This document shows, one piece after another, positions 51,868 to 62,200 of a DNA stretch of 64,000 bases (position 1 is the first letter of the stretch; every line of letters begins with the position of its first letter). The DNA lies in assembly GCA_037355855.1 (NCBI GenBank), contig CM074759.1:2852001-2916000 (forward strand), in the 5' to 3' direction. The stretch is from Pseudo-nitzschia pungens. Lineage: Eukaryota > Bacillariophyta > Bacillariophyceae > Bacillariales > Bacillariaceae. The notes below the pieces were generated by a model that saw only the letters and a program-made list of their open reading frames with translations, had not been told where the DNA came from and searched no databases. The translations under genes and the position numbers were made by a program.

Positions 51868-53522
51868 TGTTACACGTTAAGGTAGAAATTTTAGAGTGGT
51901 ATGAATATTGTGAATGTTTAGATACTTTATGGAATATTGTTACGCAAATTAAGAGTGGAAACATATAAAATTTGAGGTATGCCCTGCCATAAATGTTGTT
52001 TCATTGTCGGTTCCCACGATTAGGCATATATCATCTTCTGGGACTTGACCATAATAATTAAGACACATATTAAATAATGTATCCATCACCGAAGATTATA
52101 TTCGATTCCCCAAGCAGGATTCGGTTAATTATTCATTCGTGATCGTAGCTACGCTACCGTGTCACATAGTGCCTCATGATTAAGCGAATGCCGTGATTAA
52201 GCACTCCAATGAATGGTGGACAGTTCTGATTGGTTCACGGGGGCCTCTGGTTCTCTGAATGGAGTGAGCTTCCGGATATTCACTGTTTCGACCACTGAGG
52301 GAGTCTTTTGCAGTTTAACAGTACCATTGCTGTTTACTTGAACAATGGTGAATGGTCCTGTTTTTTGAGGTTGTAGTTTATCTGGATTTGGTTCTTGCAT
52401 CCATACCTTTTCGTTGAGTTTGAAGGTATGTTCTTTACGCTTGGCGTTGTCTCTGAGCAGAGCCTTGTTAATTCCTTGCTGTCGAAGTTGCTGTAGGGTT
52501 AACAGGTTCGATGTTAGTGGTAGATCAACTAGCATGTCTTGATCGAATACTAGGGACCCTGGAGATGCCTGTAAAGAAGCATTAACAGCACATCTGGAGG
52601 CATGCATGCAGGTTGCAAGAGCATTGTCCATGAGCTGACTAGCTCTGGTATTTGCTTGTGGACGATTGACATGTACCAGGACTTGTAGAATATCAGCAAC
52701 TGTGTGATGGACTCGCTCACAGATGGCATTGAACTGTGGATTCTTAACTGTGGTAGGGATGGATTGGATCCCATACTGCTTGAGGGTAGTCTGGAACTCA
52801 GCTCCTAGGAATTCTCCACCATTGTCATGGATGCATCTGATAGGTCTTGGGTATCTTGAGAGCCAGCAGTTCTTGAATTGATCTGATACATGCTGTGAGG
52901 ACTTGTCTCAGATTCGTATGATTTCAAGGAGATTTGTGACTGGATCAATGCAGGTTAGGGCCTTGAAGTTATAGTTTTTGCTTTGGGCTGTAATCTTCCA
53001 TGGGCCAATGAGATTGATGTGTACTTCATTGAATGGCACTAATGGGGCTTCTTTCGGAGGGAGCTTCCCATATTTGGAATGTTGGTTCTTGTATTTAATG
53101 CAGTTATCGGGGCAGATGTAGGATTTGCAATTAGCGTCTAGATTGTCTGCATAGAACCTATTTGATATGGTCTGATATAACCTGGAGGATCCACAATGAT
53201 CCAACAGGAGATGATACCATCGGATGGTATCGTCGTGATCTGGGGAGGTATATTTTCCAGCTGTCTGGATTAGCTTGGTTGGCGTAACAAAGTATCTTGT
53301 TGCCTTCTAATTCTTGATAGAAGAAGGCTTTGGATTGAATCTTGAATTGGATGGTAGAATCTTTTCACTGGTGAAGATAGATATTGGAGAAGTTCACCGG
53401 GCATTCCAAGTCTTGGTTGTTTGGTAGATTGACTAGGCACTCATTGTTCAGCAGACAGGTTTGTAGTTCTTGGTCTGTGTCATTGCACAAGTGCTGGAAT
53501 AGGTTGGGGAACTCTGCTAAGA
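51868..53522 (-). mobile_element. Ty3/gypsy A-type copy A'' (truncated)
   Basis: The 3' LTR is at 51868-52166 (starts TGTGACACGGTAGC in element orientation). Next to it are the conserved pre-LTR bases CATGAGGCACTA and the Pol C-terminal region. The 5' part is missing because the long LINE begins at about 53523 in the Pol codons LFLAEFPNLF. Confidence 0.9.
52197..53522 (-). pseudogene. Pol C-terminal fragment of A''
   Basis: Minus-strand homology to element A Pol from the RNase H/zinc linker to the end: LAEFPNLFQHLCNDTDQELQTCLLNNECLVNLPNNQDLE; zinc domain and integrase (HINLIGPWKITAQ); and the GPF module (KTGPFTIVQVNSNGTVKL). Several frameshifts and stops are visible, for example near 53365, 53210 and 52905. 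Confidence 0.9.
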
Positions 53523-56034
53523 ACAATTTTGCGACGCGCGATTTTGTCCGACGTTCCGATATTCCAGTACTTAAAACACGTAGATTTCTACACAACTTTC
53601 CCCTTTGATATCTCACTCACTTCTAAAGCTCCTACAACAAAACCAAGCACTACACCTATTAACAGCGACCTCCCCTATCTGATTCTGCTGTTTGTTTGGC
53701 TGCTCCTTGCTTCCTTTGGTTGCTTTGGTTCCTTGTTTCCTGTCGGTCGGTCGATCAATTCGGCAGCAACACAAGCAAACAAGGACACATAATTTTCTAC
53801 AGCAATTGCAGTACTCATTCTACAGCAGCTCTGCTTCAGTTCCGCTTTGTCTCCAAGCTCGGTTTGTTTTTTGATCTGTTTTCAAGCCATATTTTTATTT
53901 AACGCTATACAGTCTTCCAAGCCCCTTAAGTGATACCCACTTCTTCAAGGTCGAACCTACTTAACGTTCTACATTCTTCAAGATTGAACACATATACACC
54001 CCCCTTCTAGAAGGTTCCTACTTGCTGATCCCTAAGTATCTGCAAGTTCGTGCAAGCATATCTTCCAGTTCCCCTTTATTTTCAAGCCAATTGCCCACCT
54101 GCTCTTACTAGTGTCAATCACTTAAGAGCTACCCTGTTTCCTAGCCAAGCCCCCCAGTCCCTAAGTATTTTCGCTTAAGGCTCCCCCTACTACACCTGTT
54201 TTCAAGCCAAGACCAACCGATCCCTAAGTACCTTATACTTATTGCACTCTTGTTTCCAAGACTACAGCTACTACAGCCCCTTGTTTTCAAGACTACAATT
54301 TCCCTGGTCCCTAAGTGTTCGCGAGTTCCCTGATCCCTAAGTGTTTTCGCTATTAAGCAACCCCAACTTGAACTTCAAGTTCGACACTGTTTTCAAGACA
54401 CAAGCCTCTCCCTGGTCCCTAGGTTTTTCTACTAAAGCCCCTGTTTTCAAGCAAGCAGCTTCCCCGGTCCCTAAGTGTCTCGCTCAAGGTACCTGTTTTC
54501 AAGCCAATTGCCCCCGGATACTGTTTCCACTGTTTCCCTGGTCCCTAAGTGTCTCGCTCAAGGTCCCTTTTTCAAGCCAATTGCCCCTGGATACTGTTTC
54601 CACTTATAAGTACTCGCGAGTTTGAACTTCAAGTTCCCTCCTGAGCCTTTTAAGTGTGCCCTGGCATTGATATCTCCCGGTCCCTAAGTGTTCCTACTAA
54701 AGCCCCTGTTTTCACGCAAGAAGTGTCCCTAATACCAGGTCTTTGATACAAGCCAGTTGTCGGTGGTTGGTTTCTACAGTCTGTTTCTACAGTCTGTTTG
54801 GTTTCTACAGTCTGTTTCTACAGTCTGTTTCTACACGATTTGCAGTGGTCTACTGGAGTTTCTAAATTCTGTAACTCCAGAGCACCTCAGTGGGTTTCAA
54901 GCGTGACTCTTCTGGTAGTGCTCCAGTCTTTTCTTTTGGTTCCCCTGGAATTTTTCCTTGTTCAGACCAACATTGGACCTGTTGTTGCTGCTGTACCCTG
55001 TTTCCCAGCATACAACCTATCACTCAACTGGTGATTCTCCTGCCCCGGCATTTGTCATCATCAGGCATTTCTGCACCAAGGTGGCGTATCTGTTGTTCCT
55101 TCCGCACTCCACTCGGGGTTTTCTACTGTTGAATTGCCCTCAACCGGCGTTTCTATTGTGGCCTCTGCACTACACTGGTGTTTACACTGCCCCGCCTTTT
55201 TTTTCTCCCAACAGGTGCTTTTCAGTTTGTTGATTTGCCCTCAACCGGTGCTTCTCCTGCCCCGGCCTTTTCCCTCAACCGGTGTTTCACCTGCTCCGGC
55301 CTCTGTCATCACCTGGCACTTGCACATCCAAGAGGCGTGTCTGCTGTTGGTCCAACACCCAATTGCCTGCTTTTCAGTTGTTGCTTTGCTCTCCACTGGT
55401 GCTTCTCTTGCCCCGGCCTTTGCCCTCAACCGGTGCTTCTCCTGCCCCGGCCTTTGTCATCACCTGGCACTTGCACATCCAAGAGCGCGGCGTTTCCGTT
55501 GGTGCTCCTCCACTCCACTGGAGGTTTTCTGCTGTTGAGTTTCACTCCACCGGTGCTCCTCCTGCCCCGGCCTTTGCCCTCAACAGGTGCTTCACCTGCT
55601 CCGGCCTTTGTCATCACCTGGCACTTGCACATCCAAGAGGTGTTGGTCCAGCACCCAATTGCTTGCTTTTCAGCTTTTGTTTGCCCTCAACCGGTGCTTC
55701 TCCTGCCCCGGCCTTTGTCATCACCTGGCACTTGCACTTCCAAGAGGCGTGTCTGCTGTTGGTCTAGCACCCAATTGTTTGCTTTTCAGCTGTTGTTTGC
55801 CCTCAATCGGTGCTTCTCCTGCCCCGGCCTTTGTCATCAACCGGTGCTTCTCCTGCCCCGGCCTTTGTCATCACCTGGCACTTGCACATCCAAGAGGCGT
55901 GTCTGCTGTTGGTCCAACACCCAATTGCCTGCTTTTCAGTTGTTGCTTTGATCTCAACCGGTGCTTCTCCTGCCCCGGCCTTTGCCCTCAACCGCAGCTG
56001 GTGTCTCTGCCCTCAGTGCTCCACTTCTGGTACA
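53523..56034 (+). repeat. Repeat-filled 5' leader of the LINE
   Basis: No gene is supported in 2.5 kb. Two repeat systems are visible. In 53900-54750, degenerate units contain 'ccctggtccctaagtgt' and 'gttttcaagcca'. In 55130-55990, six or more units contain 'ctcaaccggtgcttctcctg', 'ccccggcctttgtcatcacc' and 'tggcacttgcacatccaaga'. A short array of 'gtttctacagtct' lies at 54771-54833. Long open frames on the plus strand in the second array come from the repeat units. Confidence 0.8.
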
Positions 56035-59000
56035 ATGCCTCCCCCTCCCACTAAGGGGTGGCCCACCTCCCAAGCAGCTTCCCGGAAGAAAAGATCTTCC
56101 ACGCCTCCTTCTTCTGCTCGGTCTGCCTCTGGGGCTCGGTCTAACAAGCGCCCATTTGTGCAAAAGACCCCTCCAAGACATTCTAGTGTCACCTCTGCTC
56201 TTACTACTCCCTCTCCTACTCTTGATACCAGATCATCCTCTTCCTCTGCCTCATCAGCCTCTTCATCCTCTATGAATGGGTCTTCTGTTGATGATATGTC
56301 TTCATCTTCTTCTGTGTCCTCATCTGCAGGTGTGCTTTCTGATGTTGAGATGCTTGGCACTGAATCTGCACCAGGGGAATCTGCACCAGGGGACTCTGCA
56401 CCAGAGGATTCCTTGCAAACTTCTTCTCTGTCAACAGCTTCTCAGCTAGGCTCCCAGGAGTCAGGTCCTCCGCCGTCAGGTACTCTGTCAGGTTCTCAGT
56501 CGTCAGGTACTCTGCTGTCAGACCCCAAGATGATAAGCTCCCAGTCCTCAGGCTCCCAGTCCTCAGGCTTCCAGCAGCAGGGCTCCCAGCAGCAGGGCTC
56601 CCAGCAGCAGGGCTCCCAGCAGTCTGGACCCCGGCCCCCAGTCTCCCAGCAGCCAGGATCCAACCCGGCAGGCTCCCAGCTGCCAAAGGGCTCTGGGACC
56701 TCAGGCAAGGTCCCTGCTTCATCTATCCTCAAGCAATCTACTCTTGCCTTTTCCTCTGCCCAGAAGTCTGATCCCTCTCAGCAGCAAGCACGCCAATCCC
56801 AACGCCAGGAGGCTCTGGCTGCTGCCAACAGGGCTCATTCCGCTTCCTTCTTCTGGTGTTTTTATGGTAAGGGCCCCTGTTCTGGCAAGGCTCCTATCCC
56901 ATCTGCAATTCATGCCTTTCGAAAATCTCCAACTGGTAACCGGTTATGGGCTGGGTGTCCAAGCCCTACACACTTCTTCAGCAAGAAGGAGGGTAAAGAC
57001 AAAAAATCCATCCATGATATTTGCCGGACTGCCATCCCTCCTGTTTATGCTCAGGTTTTTCCGGACACTCCAGACTGGCGCAATGCCTCTGTAGCTTCCT
57101 TGGCTTCTATTGCCTCTGCTTGCTTTCAAGGCTCTGCCCCAGCCTGGACCAAGCAACCATCTGGCCAGGCTCTGAAGAAATGTCTTATTGGTTTGGTCAA
57201 GATGTCTCCTGAGTGTTTTGATGACCTGTATTGTGAGGGCAACCTTTTGCCTAGCACTGAAGGCAAAGTATGGTGGGCAGCCAATCAGGTGCTTGGCTCT
57301 CACTGGCATTTCAAGAAGCGCCCTCCTACACCTGCGCCACCAGTGGCTGATGATGCTTCCACTTCCAAATCTTCCACTTCCAAATCAGTGTCCTTTCTTC
57401 CTGGTGGTGGTGATGCTACTGTCTTGTCCTCTTCTGCTGGGCATTTCCTCCAACGCCGAGGGGTTTGCTCCAGTGATTCTAGAGCTCCAGTGGATGTCAC
57501 TGCTGGCACCAAGTGTTCTCATAGTTCTTATGTCACTCTGTCCCTTCCAAGGTTGATGTCACAACGCCCTGGGGAACTGTATGATGAGCTGCTCAAGTCT
57601 CTCAAGGAAGCTTTGGATCTTCTATGGACTGTTGACAAGCGCCTGGTGTTGTATGTTTTTCCCTCCAGAGCCAGGCTCAACCCCAAGGCCAAGCCTGTTA
57701 CCAAGTTTTGGACGACACTTCCTGACAGGAAGACCTTGGAATTGTATGTTGCTCAGCTCTGGCTTCACAGTAGAACTGCTCCTCATCTACGCTTCTTTTT
57801 GGGACACAGTGCTTCCCTGGAGAAACTCTTTTCAGCACAATTGCTCCAGAGGCTCAGAGACCGTGACATGGAGCTGAAATATGACCACATACAGGCCCCA
57901 GTTATTGTCACCTGTGGCTTTCTCCTTGGATCTTACATGCAGAGTTTTGATCTTGACCACTACAACGAATTGCTTCAGACTCATCCCAGGTTTCAGGCAT
58001 GTCCTATTGCTGTTATCAGGAAGAATATCAGCCTTGACAACTCCAGAACTCCTGATCCCAATCCGGTTCTGGCTGCTCATGTTTTATGTGATGCTACAAA
58101 GCGCGCCCAAACTGTTAAGCTCCTCAAAGCCCAGTTCAACCATTGCAAACCTTCAGACATTGCCTCTTTACCTGATGGTAAATTCTACAAGTTTATTGAG
58201 ACAGCTACCAATCCTTCTGACAGACCTCTTCCCCCCTCCAAGCTCAAGACTGTTCGCCAGGCTAAGCACCGCCAAGCCAAATTTATTGAGAGCCATGAAA
58301 CTGCTCCTGTTCTGGGGGTAGTTGATCTTGATCTTCCAGTTGACTTGGGCCAAGGGCTGGGTTTGAAGACACTGCGCAGTGTGCTTCTGGGTATCAGAAC
58401 CCGTGACAATTGGTCATGGCCTCTTTTTCTTTCTGTCGATACCAGTTCATACCGAGGCGAGATCCTTGCTTTGTACAACATCACTACCAAGGCTGAAGCA
58501 ATGGCCATGTTGTCTTTCCTGCCTATTTTTCTGGAAGCTCAGTATGGTTCTTGTGTTAGACAATGGTTCTCTTCTGAGTGCTTGACTGAAATGGAAGCTT
58601 ACCATTGGGATGATGCAGTCAATTGTGTTGTGGAAACTGCACCTGCTGCAGATCCAATGCAGGATAACTCTCTTCCCTTTTTTGGTGATGGGGATGCAAG
58701 AGATTGGGAACTTGTTGATGATGACTTGTCAGTTGACCTTGCTCCCGATCTCACTTTTGATCTGGATTTGCACTTTAACCTCCAAGCCCGTGCTGACAGT
58801 GGTGGTGGAGGCTTTGATGATTCTCAATCCATGGATACTTTAGCGACTGGCACTTCCAATCTTACTGCTGTCCAGGCCTCAGCGCCTGCAGGTGCTGTTC
58901 CTCCTGGCGGTGATCCTACCCATGTGGCCAAGGCTGATGCCTCCCCTGGTATCTCTCCTGAAGTTCCCCCTGAAGTTCCTGACCCTCCCCATAATGCCAT

Positions 59001-59229
59001 GGCTGGTGACCTCCCTGTGGCCTCTCCTGAGTCCTCAACTGCAGTTCCTGCTGCCGGTGGTGGGGAAGATGCAGCCTCTGCTTTGAGGCTTGGAGTTGCT
59101 GCAATTGCATTCTCTTCCAGTCATGATGCTAGTGTCAGTGATTTGAGCCATGCCAATGTCTCCACCAAATCAGCTCCGGCAACTCTTCCTTCCGTGCGAC
59201 AGACTCGGTTTCCTTCTGATCATGGTTAG
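56035..59229 (+). CDS. LINE ORF1 protein
   Basis: 1,064 aa from the ATG at 56035 (MPPPPTKGWPTSQAASRKKRSS). The frame is open further upstream, but that part is made of leader repeats. Residues about 1-290 are low complexity, with Ser/Pro/Gln runs such as GSQQQGSQQQGS. The middle (about 290-880) is a conserved-looking globular region (FFWCFYGKGPCSG, ELYDELLKSLKEALDLLW, TKFWTTLPDRKTLELYVAQLW, FLLGSYMQSFDLDHYNELL). The C-terminus is acidic and Pro/Ala-rich. I recognise no RRM or CCHC motif. By position it should be the RNA-binding ORF1p of the LINE. It overlaps the most upstream ORF2 ATG by 8 bases. Confidence 0.75.
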   Translation: MPPPPTKGWPTSQAASRKKRSSTPPSSARSASGARSNKRPFVQKTPPRHSSVTSALTTPSPTLDTRSSSSSASSASSSSMNGSSVDDMSSSSSVSSSAGVLSDVEMLGTESAPGESAPGDSAPEDSLQTSSLSTASQLGSQESGPPPSGTLSGSQSSGTLLSDPKMISSQSSGSQSSGFQQQGSQQQGSQQQGSQQSGPRPPVSQQPGSNPAGSQLPKGSGTSGKVPASSILKQSTLAFSSAQKSDPSQQQARQSQRQEALAAANRAHSASFFWCFYGKGPCSGKAPIPSAIHAFRKSPTGNRLWAGCPSPTHFFSKKEGKDKKSIHDICRTAIPPVYAQVFPDTPDWRNASVASLASIASACFQGSAPAWTKQPSGQALKKCLIGLVKMSPECFDDLYCEGNLLPSTEGKVWWAANQVLGSHWHFKKRPPTPAPPVADDASTSKSSTSKSVSFLPGGGDATVLSSSAGHFLQRRGVCSSDSRAPVDVTAGTKCSHSSYVTLSLPRLMSQRPGELYDELLKSLKEALDLLWTVDKRLVLYVFPSRARLNPKAKPVTKFWTTLPDRKTLELYVAQLWLHSRTAPHLRFFLGHSASLEKLFSAQLLQRLRDRDMELKYDHIQAPVIVTCGFLLGSYMQSFDLDHYNELLQTHPRFQACPIAVIRKNISLDNSRTPDPNPVLAAHVLCDATKRAQTVKLLKAQFNHCKPSDIASLPDGKFYKFIETATNPSDRPLPPSKLKTVRQAKHRQAKFIESHETAPVLGVVDLDLPVDLGQGLGLKTLRSVLLGIRTRDNWSWPLFLSVDTSSYRGEILALYNITTKAEAMAMLSFLPIFLEAQYGSCVRQWFSSECLTEMEAYHWDDAVNCVVETAPAADPMQDNSLPFFGDGDARDWELVDDDLSVDLAPDLTFDLDLHFNLQARADSGGGGFDDSQSMDTLATGTSNLTAVQASAPAGAVPPGGDPTHVAKADASPGISPEVPPEVPDPPHNAMAGDLPVASPESSTAVPAAGGGEDAASALRLGVAAIAFSSSHDASVSDLSHANVSTKSAPATLPSVRQTRFPSDHG

Positions 59230-62200
59230 CTCTTCTGGTATGAGGTGTGATGGGATGCCTTCCAATCCAAATCCCATCAATGCTTCTCCTGTTTCTCCCT
59301 TTTCCCCCTCCGCCTCTTCCCCTGTCTCTCATTTTGTCCAATTAACTCTTCATGGAGACTCTCTTGCTGCTAAGGATTCTGACAGTTTTGGTCATTCCTT
59401 CCCTCAAGCTCCATCCTATAACTCCACCATCATCACTTTCCAAAACATTGGACCACAGCGCAGAGCTGCCTTTATGTCCATGTCCAAGCACAACGCCCGA
59501 CAATTTGTCAAGAGCAATGCCAGTGTGGCTCTTTTTGCTGAACATTGTTTGAATGAATCCAAACTCCTGCCCTGTGATCTTTTCAATCGGCGCATGAAGA
59601 ATGTCAGTCCCTCAAGTTTTTCCTATCTTGCTAACAACAAGCATGAAGCTTCTGCCTGCTCTTGGCTTCAGCCTGGCGGCACAGGTTTTTCCATTGACCA
59701 GCTGTTCAGCTCCCACAAGGTTGCACATGGAGCTGATCCATCTGGTCTTGGCAGATGGTCCTTTGTCAAGTTTCAGGGCAGGGATGGCTACAATGTCACC
59801 ATGTTTTCTGCCTACTGCCCAGTTGAAAATGATAGGGATCTTGGCTCAGTCTGGAATCAACAGTACCGATACTTTCAAGCAGCTGAAAATCTTTTCAGTC
59901 CCAATCCATGCATTCTCTTTCACAGGGATTTGACTGCTGCCCTTCAAGTCTGTCTGGGTGCAGGTGATCAAGTCATTGTTGGGATTGACCAGAATGCTGA
60001 TGTTCGGACTGATGGCTTGTCTTTTGAGCTCAAGGCTCTTGGTTTCAGAGAGGCCATTCTTACACTTCATAGTACGTCTTCTCCTCCTGCCACTCACAAC
60101 AGAAACACTACCAGAACACCAATTGATGCCATTTGGGTCTCTGAGAATGTTGATGTTCTCAGGGCTGGGTATTGTCCCTTTGGAGGTGCCCATGGTATGG
60201 AATCTGACCATAGACTGCTTTGGATTGAGGTTTGTAATTGCAGCCTCATGGGCAAACATATTCCACCTCCTGTGAGATTCTCTCATTCCAAACTCCAGTC
60301 CTCCCACCCTCATCTGCGCCAACGGTATTTCAAGCGAGTGAGGCACAGCTTTCTCAAGGCTGGAGTGTTTTCTCTCCGAGCTAAGCTGGAGCACCTCCTG
60401 GCTCAGTTTCAGTCTGGGGATATTTCTGTGCGCACTGATCTCATCACCACATATGAAGTACTCCATGAAACCTCTACCTCTCTCAGGCTCTCTGTTGAAC
60501 AAAACCTCTGCCACACTAGAGCTGGTTTGGTTCCATGGTCACCAAAGCTGCAAGTCTATCGTGATACCATTGACTTTTGGCGGCGTGTTGTTAAGTTGAG
60601 ACAGGGTGTGTCCACCAGTCATACTGTTTTGAAAAGGTTGGCATGCAAGCTTTCTCTCTACAAAGGAGAACACAGTGACCTTTCCAGTGCTCTCCTCCAT
60701 CTGAAACAAGCTTACAAGCAATACCGGGCAGTGAAGAAATTGGCCCCCTCATGGAGAGACTCCTTCAATCAAGGCCTGGTGGATGCACTTCTTGCTGAAG
60801 GCAAGCCTCACAACCAGACTGCTTCCCAGATTCGTGCCAGGATGCGCAGGGAACGTCTTCAAAGAGAGCTTGGTCTTGCTGCTCGGTCTATTCGGGGACG
60901 TGTCAACAAGTCAGCAGTCTTGCGAGCTATTGCAGTTGGCCATGATGGTGTTGAACAGGTCTTGGAGTCTCAGTCTACTATGGTTCCAGCTATGGCTGAA
61001 TCCAATGTCCGGCGCCAACAGCAGTGTATTGGCACTCCTTCCATGACTCCCTCCTTCATTCATGATTTCGGCTACCTAGGCACTGCCCAGGCTGCTACTC
61101 ATGTTCTTGATGGCACATATAATCCTCCTCCTGCCACTGACAAATACCTTTCTGAATTTCTTTCCTGTCTCAAAGTCCCTGACTCTATACTGAGTTTGCC
61201 CCCCTTTGACTATTCAGTGTGTCCAGCTGACAATGCTGCTGCCTGGAAACGCCAGAGGGAACGCACAGCAAGTGAACCTTCTTGTTTGAGTTTTGCCCAC
61301 CACAAGGCATTTGCCATGGATCCCCAGCTGAACAAGTTTGACACTCTCCTGAGATCCGTCCCATTGATTGTTGGCTTCTCTCCTTCTGCTTGGCAGGTCA
61401 TCACTGATGTTGAGATCTTCAAGAAACCTGGTGAATATAGAGTGGATAAGATGAGGCTTATTCAGCTGATGTCTCCTGAGTTCCAAATCAACAACAAGAT
61501 GATTGGTAGACACATTCTTGCCTATGCTGAACGTGCCAATGCCGTGGCTGTTGATCAACATGGAAGCAGGAAACACCACAAGGCCATCAACACCTGCCTG
61601 AACAAGAAGCTCATCTGTGATGTGTTGCGGCAGAAGCGCAGATCCGGTGCTGTTGCTATGAATGATGCCAAGGGCTGTTATGATAGAATCTCTCATCCCA
61701 TTGCAGGTCTCACTCTCCAGAGCTTTGGGGTTCCTGCCCATGTGTGTGAAGTTCTTCTGTCTACTCTGCAACATGCTAAGCATCACATCAAAACTGGTTT
61801 TGGTCGGTCCGGCCCTGTGTATGGTGATGAACCTGTTCCTCTCAGTGGTTGTGGCCAAGGCAATGGTATTGGTCCAACTCTTTGGGCCTTGGTGTCAACA
61901 ATTGTCTTCCGAATGATGCAACAGGCTGGGCATGGTGTCCATCTTATCACTTCTTTGTCACTGCAACTGGTTTCTCTGGTGGGTTTTGCCTTTGTGGATG
62001 ACACAGATTTGTTTTGTGCTGGCTCTGATTCCTCAACATCTGGTGAGGAATTGGCTGTTGATTTTCAGGAAGCTCTTGACAGATGGGCTGGAGGGATTAT
62101 TGCCACTGGTGGTGCGATTGAACCTGCCAAATCCTTCTGTTATTTGATTGATTTCAAATGGAATGGATCCGGTTGGGACTATCGCTCCATTGCTGACATG

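Noticed and set aside
55130..56050. Long plus-strand frames in the LINE leader (Pro/Ser/Cys-rich), including extension of ORF1 to 55810
   Set aside because: The frames arise from repeat units without stops. ORF1 composition changes at the ATG at 56035, which I prefer as the start.
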